Source of the DNA: Segatella copri
GTDB taxonomy: Bacteria > Bacteroidota > Bacteroidia > Bacteroidales > Bacteroidaceae
Assembly: GCF_002224675.1 (NCBI RefSeq)
Contig: NZ_NMPZ01000032.1
Span: 1-39,673, forward strand
Reading direction: 5' to 3'
Length of the DNA: 39,673 nucleotides
Program-made: the position numbers and the translations under genes
Part shown: piece after piece, positions 1 through 6,744 of the stretch
How the letters are laid out: each line of letters opens with the position of its first letter
How positions within the stretch are numbered: the stretch's first letter is position 1
The notes under the pieces: generated by a model
What the model was told of the DNA's origin: nothing
Database searches by the model: none
Seen by the model: the letters and a program-made list of their open reading frames with translations, nothing else

Positions 1-10
1 CCGGCTCCGG

Positions 11-113
11 GTGAAGAGTGGGTGAAGAGTGGTGAAGAGTGGCGTAAGCTCTTCACTCGTGCAAGTTTCTAATTTACAGATATTTATGTCCTTCCGGTGA
101 AGAGTGAAGAGTG
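11..113. repeat. GTGAAGAGT short repeats with an inverted copy
   Basis: GTGAAGAGT occurs at 11-19, 22-30, 32-40 and 97-105, and GAAGAGTG follows directly at 106-113. The complement CTCTTCAC lies at 49-56, so 32-39 and 49-56 can form an 8-bp hairpin. No gene is apparent in these bases except the end of the broken short ORF (84-233, minus). A shorter related stretch (CACTCTTC) occurs near 14717. The function is unknown; it may be ordinary intergenic repeat of this genome. Confidence 0.7.
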
Positions 114-233
114 CTTTTGAAAGTGGCTTACTATTCCGGCGGATTGCAAAGACGGATGCTCTCGCCAATAAGCCATGGAAGCCATCTTTTGGGCATTGAC
201 TTTCTTGTGATAATCGTTCAGTTGTATCTCCAT
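84..233 (-). pseudogene. Truncated duplicate of the short ORF at 2991-3152
   Basis: On the minus strand an ATG at 231-233 opens a 49-codon frame. Its first 27 residues (MEIQLNDYHKK... to WREHP) are the same as those of the intact short ORF at 2991-3152. After the codon for P27 the match stops and unrelated sequence runs to a stop at 84-86. The copy therefore keeps the 5' end of the gene but not the kinase-like part. Its promoter is also altered: the -7 box is TAACGTTTG here but TAACTTTG in the other copy. I read it as a dead gene fragment left by a duplication or recombination event. Confidence 0.65.
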
Positions 234-287
234 CCATTTATGTATTATGTAGTTAGAATATTACGTTTGCAAACGTTACGACTATTT
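153..287. repeat. Direct repeat, copy A of a 135-bp duplication
   Basis: This stretch matches 3072-3205 with only a few substitutions near the start codon and one inserted C. It covers the first 27 codons, leader and promoter of the minus-strand short ORF. The inserted C at about 274 turns the promoter region into a perfect 14-bp palindrome (ACGTTTGCAAACGT, 263-276). Confidence 0.85.
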
Positions 288-415
288 TCAGAAAATACCA
301 ATGATTTAGGGTAAAATATTAAAGAATTGCTCATTTATAGCTTACTTGTGTGCCTAAACATTAATTTTCTTAGAAAAAACTTATTTAAAATGATACGACT
401 TTCAGAAATAATCAC

Positions 416-423
416 TACCTTTG
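416..423 (+). promoter_or_regulatory. Bacteroidota -7 box for the candidate RNA at 429-690
   Basis: TACCTTTG fits the TAnnTTTG -7 element of Bacteroidota. It lies a few bases before the first stem of the structured region. I do not see a good TTTG -33 element at the usual 19-21 base spacing, so the call rests on the -7 box and position. Confidence 0.5.
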
Positions 424-428
424 CATTC

Positions 429-690
429 GAGTTGGAGCGGCATGAAAAGACTTGCCGTGATGAAGACTCAATTTAATATAGAGCGTTTTGATATTATCCA
501 AGGACTGAAATGTGGAAGTTTCAATACTTGTTTGGATAATGGCAATCCAGCTCACGCATAAGGATTATTGTACCCTTTTCTGAAGGGCATAATATATCTC
601 ATAGCGTGGGCTATTGTTTCATTGTCAACAAGTAGGTCCTTCCACAACCTCAGTCCTGGCATATAAGCAATAGTTCCCACGCTTTTCCTT
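429..690 (+). ncRNA. Candidate structured RNA with a long rod-like hairpin
   Basis: A 5' hairpin pairs GAGT 429-432 with ACTC 466-469 and CGGCA 438-442 with TGCCG 453-457. A long interrupted rod follows: GGACTG 502-507 with CAGTCC 651-656, TGTGGAAG 511-518 with CTTCCACA 639-646, ACTTGTT 526-532 with AACAAGT 627-633, GGCAAT 541-546 with ATTGTC 621-626, AGCTCACGC 549-557 with GCGTGGGCT 604-612, and a terminal CCCTT/AAGGG hairpin at 573-587. Unpaired strands at 533-540 and 613-620 make an internal bubble, a layout that resembles 6S RNA. GCGTGGG 604-610 could instead pair with CCCACGC 676-682 ahead of a T-rich run, so a switching leader for the lipoprotein gene at 749 is an alternative. Family identity is not established. 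No protein-coding frame of note is present. Confidence 0.5.
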
Positions 691-748
691 TTATTAACCG
701 CTTACTTCTGGGAAACAGTTGGCATATTTGATTGATTAATTCGAAAGT

Positions 749-1126
749 ATGAAAAGTGATTATGGCGTAAAACTATTTTCTTTTGCAATTTTAGTTGTTT
801 TTGTTCTTAATTCCTGTGAGTTAAAGCGTAGATTAGAAGATAAGTTTTTCGGAAACGACAAACATAAAGAGTCCTCTTCAATAATAACAATTCAAAATGA
901 CAATTGTGACAAAACGGCGGGACTCTGGCATTGTCCTTATTGTGGGATGTACTTAAACCCATTCGATGTAAACATAGTTGATCATAAGCAGAAAAAATGT
1001 CCAGATTTAACTTCAACTAAACATGAAAAGGATGCAGATGATATCTATCATGAAGCTTATGAAAAAGGAAAGAAAGATGGTTTTGATGAGGGATATTCTA
1101 AAGGCAGGAATGAAAATGATTTTTAA
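749..1126 (+). CDS. Small lipoprotein with a CxxC metal-binding-like motif
   Basis: This 125-residue protein has a type II signal peptide with a lipobox ending in LNSC at about residue 23, so it is probably anchored in the outer or inner membrane. The mature part holds CPYCGM (about residues 62-67), then a His and a Cys some 16-22 residues later, which resembles a zinc-knuckle arrangement. The C-terminus is charged and carries a glycine periodicity (EAYEKGKKDGFDEGYSKGRN), similar to Gly-every-four-residues helices. I do not recognise the family. The next gene, a 47-residue membrane peptide, starts 12 bases after the stop, so the two are probably co-transcribed. The candidate structured RNA lies just upstream and may be its leader. 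Confidence 0.7.
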   Translation: MKSDYGVKLFSFAILVVFVLNSCELKRRLEDKFFGNDKHKESSSIITIQNDNCDKTAGLWHCPYCGMYLNPFDVNIVDHKQKKCPDLTSTKHEKDADDIYHEAYEKGKKDGFDEGYSKGRNENDF

Positions 1127-1138
1127 AATATAATAGAT

Positions 1139-1282
1139 ATGGATGATAATTATGGATGTTTAGTAGGTGTGGTATTTGGTTTCCTTTTCGGAATACCTAT
1201 TGGTATAGAACATGGAAGTATTTGGTGGTTTGTTGGATGTATTTTAGCAGGTGGAATTTTCGGAATGCTATTTTGTAAGTAA
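1139..1282 (+). CDS. Small glycine-rich membrane protein, C-terminus altered by IS insertion
   Basis: An ATG at 1139 opens a 47-codon frame for a very hydrophobic peptide with two probable membrane segments (about residues 7-23 and 28-46) and many glycines in zipper-like spacing (LVGVVFGFLFGIPIG). It follows the lipoprotein gene by 12 bases. The last codon and stop (AAG TAA) are contributed by the left end of the IS630 element. If the IS and one TA copy are removed, the frame reads on as TGT AAC AGC AAA TAA, so the ancestral protein ended in CNSK and was 49 residues long. The change is mild and the product may still work. Function is unknown. Confidence 0.55.
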   Translation: MDDNYGCLVGVVFGFLFGIPIGIEHGSIWWFVGCILAGGIFGMLFCK

Positions 1283-1337
1283 GTGAGCAAAATTAGTTTA
1301 CATAAAATATTTATTGTCTTTTTCCGTTTTATATACA

Positions 1338-2353
1338 ATGGGAAAGCCAAAAGTATTGGAGTTGACAGAGGTGGAACGCCTCGCACTCGAAAAAGGATTT
1401 CGCTTAGGCGAAAAGCACTGCTTCCGCATGCGTTGTCGTGCTGTGTTACTGAAAGCAGACGGACTGTCTTCTGCAGCAGCGGGTGTGCAAACGGAAATGA
1501 GCCAGGTGAGCGTAAACGCTTGGGTAAAACGTTTCAAGTCCGAAGGAATCGACGGATTGAATACCCGTTCAGGCAGAGGTCGAAAACCTATCATGGACTG
1601 TTCGGACGAGGATGCAGTGCGTCGGGCAATAGAGCAAGACAGACAGAGCGTGAGCAAGGCAAGAGCGGCATGGGAGCAAGCCTCGGGCAAAGAGGCAAGC
1701 GACTCAACATTCAAACGTTTTTTATCAGCATTGGCGCAAGATATAAGCGAATAAGAAAACGCCCAAGGGGAGTACCCTCGCCGCAACTCTATGAATACAA
1801 AGTCGAGAAGTTGCAAGAACTTGAAAGTCAAGCGTCTGAAGGACGTATTAGGCTCTATTATGCTGATGAGAGCCACACTTGTACTGAAGGATATGTCCCT
1901 TACGGTTGGCAACTGCAAGGGGAGGATGTTTATGTCCCATCCCAAAGGGTAGCACGACTCAATATATTTGGAATGATTGACCGTGATAACCGTTACAATG
2001 GATTCACCACATTCGAAAAGATGACGGCAGATAAAGTCCTCAGTTTCCTTGATGATTTTTCGTTCAACTTGGAGATGGACACTTTTGTTGTCCTTGACAA
2101 TGCTTCCGTACATAGAAACAAGAAGATCAAAGAACTTCGCCCAATATGGGAGCAAAGAGGACTTTTCCTCTTTTTCTTGCCTCCATATTCGCCACAATTG
2201 AATATTGCGGAAACACTTTGGCGTATTCTTAAAGGCAAGTGGATAAGACCACAAGATTATATAACTTCTGACATGCTTTTCTATACCACCAACAGAGCTT
2301 TGGCGGATATCGGAAAGGGGTTGTGTATAAACTTCTCTAAACATGTCGCTTAA
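1338..2353 (+). CDS. IS630-family transposase made by -1 frameshifting (orfA 1338-1754, orfB to 2353)
   Basis: OrfA starts at ATG 1338 (MGKPKVLELT) and encodes the helix-turn-helix DNA-binding half (SSAAAGVQTEMSQVSVNAW, GRGRKP linker). It stops at 1754 after a few residues that do not fit the family. The -1 frame carries the catalytic RNase H-fold half: YKRIRKRPRG, then YADES (first Asp), VVLDNASVH (second Asp) and PQLNIAETLW (Glu), the DDE triad of IS630. A slippery heptamer at 1718-1724 joins the frames and gives FKRFL-ISIGARYKRIRK, which reads as a continuous IS630 transposase. The joined protein is about 338 residues, normal for the family. The catalytic residues are intact, so the element may be active. 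Confidence 0.85.
1718..1724 (+). promoter_or_regulatory. T_TTT_TTA -1 ribosomal frameshift site
   Basis: In the orfA frame the codons are CGT TTT TTA, so six T's and an A form a canonical X_XXY_YYZ heptamer in the correct phase. Slipping back one base moves ribosomes into the frame of the DDE domain. The overlap between the frames extends another 30 bases to the orfA stop. Confidence 0.75.
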
Positions 2354-2441
2354 TTTTGATTAGGTACTTAACAGCAAATAATATGTTTTAAATGTTTATG
2401 TTGTTTGGTGTTGGCTTTATTGTTAATTATGTTGAGTAACA

Positions 2442-2477
2442 AAATAAAGGGTGAGGCATGAGGCTTCACCCTTTATT
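2442..2477. terminator. Bidirectional terminator hairpin
   Basis: AAATAAAGGGTGA (2442-2454) pairs with TCACCCTTTATTT (2465-2477). T-rich tails occur on both strands. It lies between the convergent plus-strand IS region and the minus-strand kinase-like gene, whose stop codon (2473-2475) sits in the right arm. Confidence 0.75.
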
Positions 2478-3156
2478 TTTTTGAATAGTTCGGAGAGTAT
2501 TTCTTGTAAGTATCTAATCCATTCATATCCGATTTAAAGATAATGGTATCAATGAAGTAGAAGTTGCAATCATCACCAACCAAAACATTGTTTGGCACGG
2601 CATCAAAGATGTCGTGAATGCCATTGGTGAAATATTCTCCATTATCTTCTGCGTGAAAACCGATGCGCTCAAACTCTGCCTTGATTTCTTCGGGAGTAGC
2701 TTCCCTCGCATTTACAACAAGCTGTTGGCGAAGGACAGCACAAACTTTTCCATCTCGATTCTGTGAGAAACCGATGAAATTGTAGGCGCAATCAGGAAAG
2801 TATTGGTTATGGGCAGGAATGCGTTCAAAGAAAGGAGTAAGGTTGTCGTCTGAATAACGGAAGTCGTTAAGTTTATAGACGTGTATTCCATCATAGGCCA
2901 TATAAACCTCGTTCTCTGAACCTCGGTCAGAGAACACACCTAATGATTCCGGATCTTCAATCCAGCAATCATTCTCCTTAGCCCAGTCTTTTAGCCTTGC
3001 AATTTGGACTCCCTTGCAAGCCGTTGTTCCCGCAAGCGCTTGAATTGAGCTAAGCACTCCTCCAGCGAAAGCGGATGCTCTCGCCAATAAGCCATGGAAG
3101 CCATCTTTTGGGCATTGACTTTCTTGTGATAATCGTTCAGTTGTATCTCCATCCAT
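2473..3156 (-). CDS. Kinase-like polyvalent-protein-type domain protein (start uncertain)
   Basis: The frame is 227 codons from an ATG at 3154-3156, but only the part from about residue 55 (LKDWAKENDCW) looks like a conserved domain. That part has a nucleotide-loop-like stretch with conserved Val (DRGSENEVYMAYDG), a Lys in VYKL (residue 95) resembling the VAIK lysine, and a later D-x(4)-N...ID pattern (DAVPNNV, YFID at about residues 185-203) resembling catalytic and metal-binding loops. This suggests the protein kinase-like domain found in Bacteroidota polyvalent proteins; that assignment is inference. The first 54 codons overlap, one frame off, a 53-codon ORF (2991-3152) that looks more protein-like. 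So this gene is either translated by coupling or frameshifting from that ORF, or is one gene with a frameshift mutation. Confidence 0.55.
   Translation of the reverse strand: MDGDTTERLSQESQCPKDGFHGLLARASAFAGGVLSSIQALAGTTACKGVQIARLKDWAKENDCWIEDPESLGVFSDRGSENEVYMAYDGIHVYKLNDFRYSDDNLTPFFERIPAHNQYFPDCAYNFIGFSQNRDGKVCAVLRQQLVVNAREATPEEIKAEFERIGFHAEDNGEYFTNGIHDIFDAVPNNVLVGDDCNFYFIDTIIFKSDMNGLDTYKKYSPNYSKK
2991..3152 (-). CDS. Short charged protein overlapping the kinase-like gene
   Basis: The frame runs 53 codons from ATG 3150-3152 (MEIQLNDYHKKVNAQK...) to TAA at 2991-2993. It is rich in Arg, Lys, Glu and Gln with helical character, unlike the Gly/Ala/Ser-rich translation of the overlapping frame, so it is probably the true reading frame at the 5' end. 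The stop lies exactly where the kinase-like domain begins in the -1 frame. Its start codon is four bases downstream of the kinase-frame ATG. A 27-codon copy of its start is duplicated at 153-233, which shows that the encoded residues are kept while the flanks are lost. Confidence 0.55.
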   Translation of the reverse strand: MEIQLNDYHKKVNAQKMASMAYWREHPLSLEECLAQFKRLREQRLARESKLQG

Positions 3157-3205
3157 TTATGTATTATATTGTTAGAATATTACGTTTGCAAAGTTACGAC
3201 TATTT
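3072..3205. repeat. Direct repeat, copy B of the 135-bp duplication
   Basis: This is the partner of 153-287. It spans the promoter, leader and first 27 codons of the short ORF and reaches into the last codons of the upstream minus-strand gene. Because it sits next to an intact gene, it is likely the parental copy. Confidence 0.85.
3189..3196 (-). promoter_or_regulatory. -7 box of the short ORF/kinase-like gene
   Basis: The minus strand reads TAACTTTG, a perfect TAnnTTTG. CTTG lies 20 bases further upstream in the place of the -33 TTTG element. The leader to the ATG at 3152 would be about 30 nt. Confidence 0.65.
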
Positions 3206-3742
3206 CCCGAAACTTCCAAGGCTTCGCTTGATTTTCTTCATAATTTGCCTTTTTGCCGATAACATTCCTGGTGATAGAACCTCCTGTTCCAGCATATCCA
3301 ATGCTATTCTTAACTCTTCGAGGAGTTCGGGATAGTACTTCATCTGCTCGTAGGCGAGTTTCATGCAGTAGCAGCGGATGGCGTAGGGTTGTGAACAGGC
3401 GGTAATCTTGGCGATGCAGAAATCGATGAAATCGGAACGGAGTGATTCTTCCTCGAAAGGCTGACGGAGAAGGAGTTGGAGCATCAGGCGGCGCTTGGTT
3501 TCATTCTTCTCTACGAGAACTCTATCTATCAGGTCATCGTGCTTCTGAAAGAGCCACGGGTTGTTGGCTTCATCGAAATGGCTTAAAGCCCAAAGCGCAT
3601 TGAACGATACCCGGTCGTTTTCATCGAAGGTGAGCTGGTAAAGCTCTTCCTTTAAACAATTATTCTCTTTGCCTTGCGTCTGAAGGCAAAGAGAATAAAT
3701 ATCGTTTATGCTTAATCTGTTTATGAGTTGATTCCTCATCAT
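3200..3742 (-). CDS. HEAT-repeat-like hypothetical protein
   Basis: This 180-residue soluble, helical protein has no signal peptide. Alternating amphipathic helices such as VSFNALWALSHFDEANNPWLF and KRRLMLQLLLRQPF resemble HEAT/Armadillo-type repeats, but no catalytic motif is visible. It is the last gene of a minus-strand run after the SpmA/B-like gene and the flippase, 50 bases after the flippase stop, and could be co-transcribed with them. Two ATG codons stand in tandem at the start (3742 and 3739). The region coding for about residues 15-27 contains a perfect 16-bp inverted repeat (3660-3698). I do not assign a function. Confidence 0.7.
   Translation of the reverse strand: MMRNQLINRLSINDIYSLCLQTQGKENNCLKEELYQLTFDENDRVSFNALWALSHFDEANNPWLFQKHDDLIDRVLVEKNETKRRLMLQLLLRQPFEEESLRSDFIDFCIAKITACSQPYAIRCYCMKLAYEQMKYYPELLEELRIALDMLEQEVLSPGMLSAKRQIMKKIKRSLGSFGK
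3660..3698. repeat. Perfect 16-bp inverted repeat inside a CDS
   Basis: The arm TTATTCTCTTTGCCTT (3660-3675) and the arm AAGGCAAAGAGAATAA (3683-3698) are exact complements around a 7-base loop. The structure lies within the first 30 codons of the HEAT-like gene, where a strong mRNA hairpin could slow elongation or affect initiation. Confidence 0.85.
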
Positions 3743-3782
3743 TTCAGTTCTTATAACTTCTTGTTTCAGCTCTTATAATTTC
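3741..3782. repeat. 22-bp tandem duplication in the leader of the HEAT-like gene
   Basis: TTTCAGTTCTTATAACTTC and TTTCAGCTCTTATAATTTC follow each other with a 22-bp period just upstream of the ATG on the minus strand. The copies differ at two positions in the aligned part. The duplication sits where the ribosome binding site would be. Confidence 0.6.
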
Positions 3783-3792
3783 ATAAGATGCT

Positions 3793-5256
3793 TTACTTTC
3801 TAAAGAACTTACCCACTACCGGCAGACTCTTCAATGGGAAATCCTTCTTCACGAGATAAGCGGCGAAGATGAGGATGAGCACTGTGTTGATGAGGCAGGC
3901 AATTCCACTGGAGAAATATCTGTTAGCCTCGGTCATTCCGGCGAAGAGGATGAGGGAGAGAACCACATAAATCATAATCTCTTTCACCGGATAGTTGATA
4001 GGATACTTCTTCTGCCCCACGAAGTAGGAGAGAATCATGGCTGTTCCATATCCTGCGAAACCAGCCCAGGCACAGGCGATGTAACCATAGATAGGTACGA
4101 AGATAACGTTGATGGCAATCAATACCGCACAACCGATGCCTGAGAAGTAAGCACCCCAGATGGTCTTGTCGATGAGCTTGTACCAGAAACTGAGGTTGAA
4201 ATATACTCCCATCATGATTTCGGCAGCCATTACGATAGGCACTACCTTCAAACCATCCCAGTAGTCGCGACCGATGATGTGGCGCAATACATCCAGATAA
4301 CCTACTACCACCAGGAAGGCGAGCAGGGTGAAGATGACGAAATACTTCATCGCCGAAGCATAAGTCTGTCGGTTGTCCTTATCCTTCGCCTTGCCGAAAA
4401 CGAACGGCTCATAAGCATAGCGGAAAGCCTGGGTTATCATCGCCATGATCATCGCAATCTTGCTGGCTGCTCCGTAGATTCCGAGCTGCGTATGCGCATC
4501 GCCCTTCTCATAGATGTAAGGGAAGAGAATCTTATCGGCTGTCTGGTTCAGAATACCGGCAATACCAAGTACGAGGATAGGCCAGCTGTAGCCCATCATT
4601 TTCCTGACGAGCACCTTACATTCGCTCCAGGAGCATTTCTCGCCCATGAATCCTTCCTTCAGTTCCTTGTAGAAACAGAAGGTGATGGATGCGGTGCAAA
4701 CCAGGTTGATGTAGAAAGCATAACCCACATCGTGACCATCCATGATGACGTAGTAAACCAGGTTGAGCGCAATGTTCAGACCGATGAAGAGCAACTTGAA
4801 GGCAGCAAACTTCAGTGGGCGCTTCTTGTATCTGAGGTAAGCGAACGGGATGCACTGGAAGGCATCAATAGCCACGGTTACGAACATGGTCCATACATAA
4901 GCCGGATGGTCTGCGTAGCCCATCGCATCGCTCAAAGGCGTGATGAAGAGGAATACCAGGGCGATGAAGAGTAGGGAGGTGAAGCCCACCATGCTCAATA
5001 CCGTGTGATAAACCTTTTCTGAGTTTTCTCCCTCCTTGTTGACAAAACGGAAGAAGGTGGTCTCCATTCCGTAGGTCAGGATAACGAGGAGTAACGCCGT
5101 ATAGGCGTACATGTTGGTGATGACACCATAACCACCACTTGCGGCGCTGATCTTAGCCGTATAGAGTGGTACAAGCAGATAGTTGAGGAATCTGCCGATG
5201 ATACTGCTCAAACCATAGATGGCGGTATCCTTTGCGAGTGATTTTAAACTTGCCAT
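3793..5256 (-). CDS. Polysaccharide/lipid-linked oligosaccharide flippase (Wzx/MVF-type)
   Basis: This 487-residue integral membrane protein has about 12-14 hydrophobic segments spread evenly along its length. It begins with the typical MASLKSLAKDTAIYGLSSII amphipathic entry of Wzx/RfbX-like flippases, followed by GRFLNYLLVPLYT. The family belongs to the MOP/MVF exporter superfamily and moves lipid-linked glycans across the inner membrane; the exact substrate cannot be read from sequence. Its start lies 15 bases after the stop of the SpmA/B-like gene, so the two form an operon. No glycosyltransferases are nearby, which argues against a dedicated surface-polysaccharide locus. Confidence 0.85.
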   Translation of the reverse strand: MASLKSLAKDTAIYGLSSIIGRFLNYLLVPLYTAKISAASGGYGVITNMYAYTALLLVILTYGMETTFFRFVNKEGENSEKVYHTVLSMVGFTSLLFIALVFLFITPLSDAMGYADHPAYVWTMFVTVAIDAFQCIPFAYLRYKKRPLKFAAFKLLFIGLNIALNLVYYVIMDGHDVGYAFYINLVCTASITFCFYKELKEGFMGEKCSWSECKVLVRKMMGYSWPILVLGIAGILNQTADKILFPYIYEKGDAHTQLGIYGAASKIAMIMAMITQAFRYAYEPFVFGKAKDKDNRQTYASAMKYFVIFTLLAFLVVVGYLDVLRHIIGRDYWDGLKVVPIVMAAEIMMGVYFNLSFWYKLIDKTIWGAYFSGIGCAVLIAINVIFVPIYGYIACAWAGFAGYGTAMILSYFVGQKKYPINYPVKEIMIYVVLSLILFAGMTEANRYFSSGIACLINTVLILIFAAYLVKKDFPLKSLPVVGKFFRK

Positions 5257-5271
5257 TATCTTTGATGTTAA

Positions 5272-6501
5272 TTATCCGAAGAATAAATATGCTATAGCGA
5301 TTGCTGCGATGACTCCTGCCAAATCGGCGAGCAAACCGCAAGCCACGGCGTGACGGGTATTCCTGATGCTTACGCTTCCGAAATATACTGCCAATATATA
5401 GAAGGTGGTGTCGGTGGAACCCTGGAAGATGCAGCTCAATCTGCCCACAAACGAATCAGGACCATAGTTCTTCATCGCCTCCAGCATCATGCCTCGTGCA
5501 CCACTTCCCGATAGCGGTTTCATGATGGCGGTAGGCAGGGCACCTACGAAATCGGCATTCAAGCCGCATTGTTCTACCGACCACGAAATGCCTTGAATCA
5601 CCATATCCATCGCTCCCGAAGCACGGAACACGCCGATGCCCACAAGGATAGCTACGAGATAAGGGATAATCTTCACCGCAGTAGTAAAACCTTCCTTCGC
5701 TCCCTCGATAAATGCATCATAAACATTCACCTTCTTCCAGAAACCAGCCAGGATGAAGCAGAGGATGATGCCCAGGAGAATCATGTTAGAAGCCAAGGTG
5801 GTAACCGTGTTCATCGTATCCTTATCCATCTGTCCGAATCCCCAAATGATGATGCCTACGAAGGCGCACATTCCCAACAGAGTAGCGAGCAATACCGGCT
5901 GCAGGATGTTGATGCGCTGCCAGAGCGAAGTGATGATGATGCCGGCAAGCGTAGCCACGAGCGTAGCCATCAGGATAGGGATGAAGACATCCGTAGGCTG
6001 GGCTGCACCATAGGAGGCACGGAAGGCGAGGATGGTGGTAGGGATGATGGTGAGTCCTGAGGTGTTCAGAACCAGGAACATAATCATCGGGTTCGTCGCC
6101 GTATCCTTCTTCGTGTTGAGTTCCTGCATCTGCTGCATCGCCTTCAATCCTGTAGGTGTCGCAGCATTATCGAGTCCCAACATGTTCGAAGCGATATTCA
6201 TGAAGATGCTTCCCATCACCGGATGGTTCTTCGGAATATCAGGGAAGAGACGGGTGAAGACCGGGCTGAGCGCTCGGGCCAACACATTCACTACTCCCGC
6301 CTTCTCTCCAATCTTCATGATGCCAAGCCAGAGGGCGAGCACGCCCGTCAGTCCGAGAGAAATCTCGAAGGCATTCTTGGATGAGTCGAAGGTGGAATCT
6401 ACAATCTTCTGGAAGATGGTCGTATCTCCCATTGCCAATCCGATGAGTGCGAAGATGAACGCAATCACGAAAAATGCTATCCAAATGTAATTTAAAACCA
6501 T
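5272..6501 (-). CDS. Nucleoside recognition/SpmA-SpmB fusion membrane protein
   Basis: This 409-residue membrane protein holds two nucleoside-recognition (Gate) domains in tandem, equivalent to SpmA (about residues 1-200) and SpmB (about 210-409). Diagnostic stretches are NIASNMLGLDNAATPTGLKA in the first half and ALPTAIMKPLSGSGARG plus FQGSTDTTFY in the second. In Bacillus the separate proteins act in spore maturation; in non-sporing Bacteroidota the fused form is common and its substrate is unknown. It is first in a minus-strand operon with the flippase. A TAATTTTG -7 box lies about 70 bases upstream. Confidence 0.85.
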   Translation of the reverse strand: MVLNYIWIAFFVIAFIFALIGLAMGDTTIFQKIVDSTFDSSKNAFEISLGLTGVLALWLGIMKIGEKAGVVNVLARALSPVFTRLFPDIPKNHPVMGSIFMNIASNMLGLDNAATPTGLKAMQQMQELNTKKDTATNPMIMFLVLNTSGLTIIPTTILAFRASYGAAQPTDVFIPILMATLVATLAGIIITSLWQRINILQPVLLATLLGMCAFVGIIIWGFGQMDKDTMNTVTTLASNMILLGIILCFILAGFWKKVNVYDAFIEGAKEGFTTAVKIIPYLVAILVGIGVFRASGAMDMVIQGISWSVEQCGLNADFVGALPTAIMKPLSGSGARGMMLEAMKNYGPDSFVGRLSCIFQGSTDTTFYILAVYFGSVSIRNTRHAVACGLLADLAGVIAAIAIAYLFFG

Positions 6502-6571
6502 ATAATCTGATGCTGCGACCTAAGAATCGCACATTCTCTTATTAATTAATGTAATATTTCTAAAACGGCTG

Positions 6572-6579
6572 CAAAATTA
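6572..6579 (-). promoter_or_regulatory. -7 box of the SpmA/B-flippase operon
   Basis: The minus strand reads TAATTTTG (TAnnTTTG), leaving a leader of about 65 nt before the ATG at 6501. It is divergent from the promoter of the CDF gene. Confidence 0.6.
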
Positions 6580-6653
6580 CAATAATTTTCTTGTTTAGCG
6601 ATGCTTTTATACTTTTTTAATCTCCCTTTTTATCTGCTTTCAGAAAATGGTAT

Positions 6654-6661
6654 TATCTTTG
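6654..6661 (+). promoter_or_regulatory. -7 box of the CDF transporter gene
   Basis: TATCTTTG fits TAnnTTTG. A T-rich stretch (6627-6631) lies about where a -33 element would be. The leader to ATG 6745 is about 77 nt. Confidence 0.6.
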
Positions 6662-6744
6662 CGCCCCAAATTCTAAAAAACAGTAAGTAGATTTATACAA
6701 AAACATTATTAAGGAAGCAAAGGACTTCTGTTATATTTTATAGT

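Larger units (their letters stand above)
1278..2368 (+). mobile_element. IS630-family insertion sequence, about 1091 bp
   Basis: The element holds one transposase gene in two overlapping frames. Its imperfect terminal inverted repeats are AGTAAGTGAGCAAAATTA (1278-1295) and, read on the minus strand, AGTACCTAATCAAAATTA (2351-2368), matching at 14 of 18 positions. TA dinucleotides flank both ends (1276-1277 and 2369-2370), as expected for the TA target duplication of the IS630/Tc1 group. The right repeat contains the transposase stop codon. The insertion point is the last codons of the small membrane protein gene. The exact ends are my inference from repeat and TA positions. Confidence 0.85.

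Noticed and set aside
1298..2344. 348-codon minus-strand ORF across the IS element
   Set aside because: It lies opposite the transposase, whose DDE motifs and frameshift site are clear on the plus strand.
3075..3335. Plus-strand ORF with a near copy at 111-314
   Set aside because: The resemblance between the two is only the reverse reading of the 135-bp duplication. The coding sense is on the minus strand.
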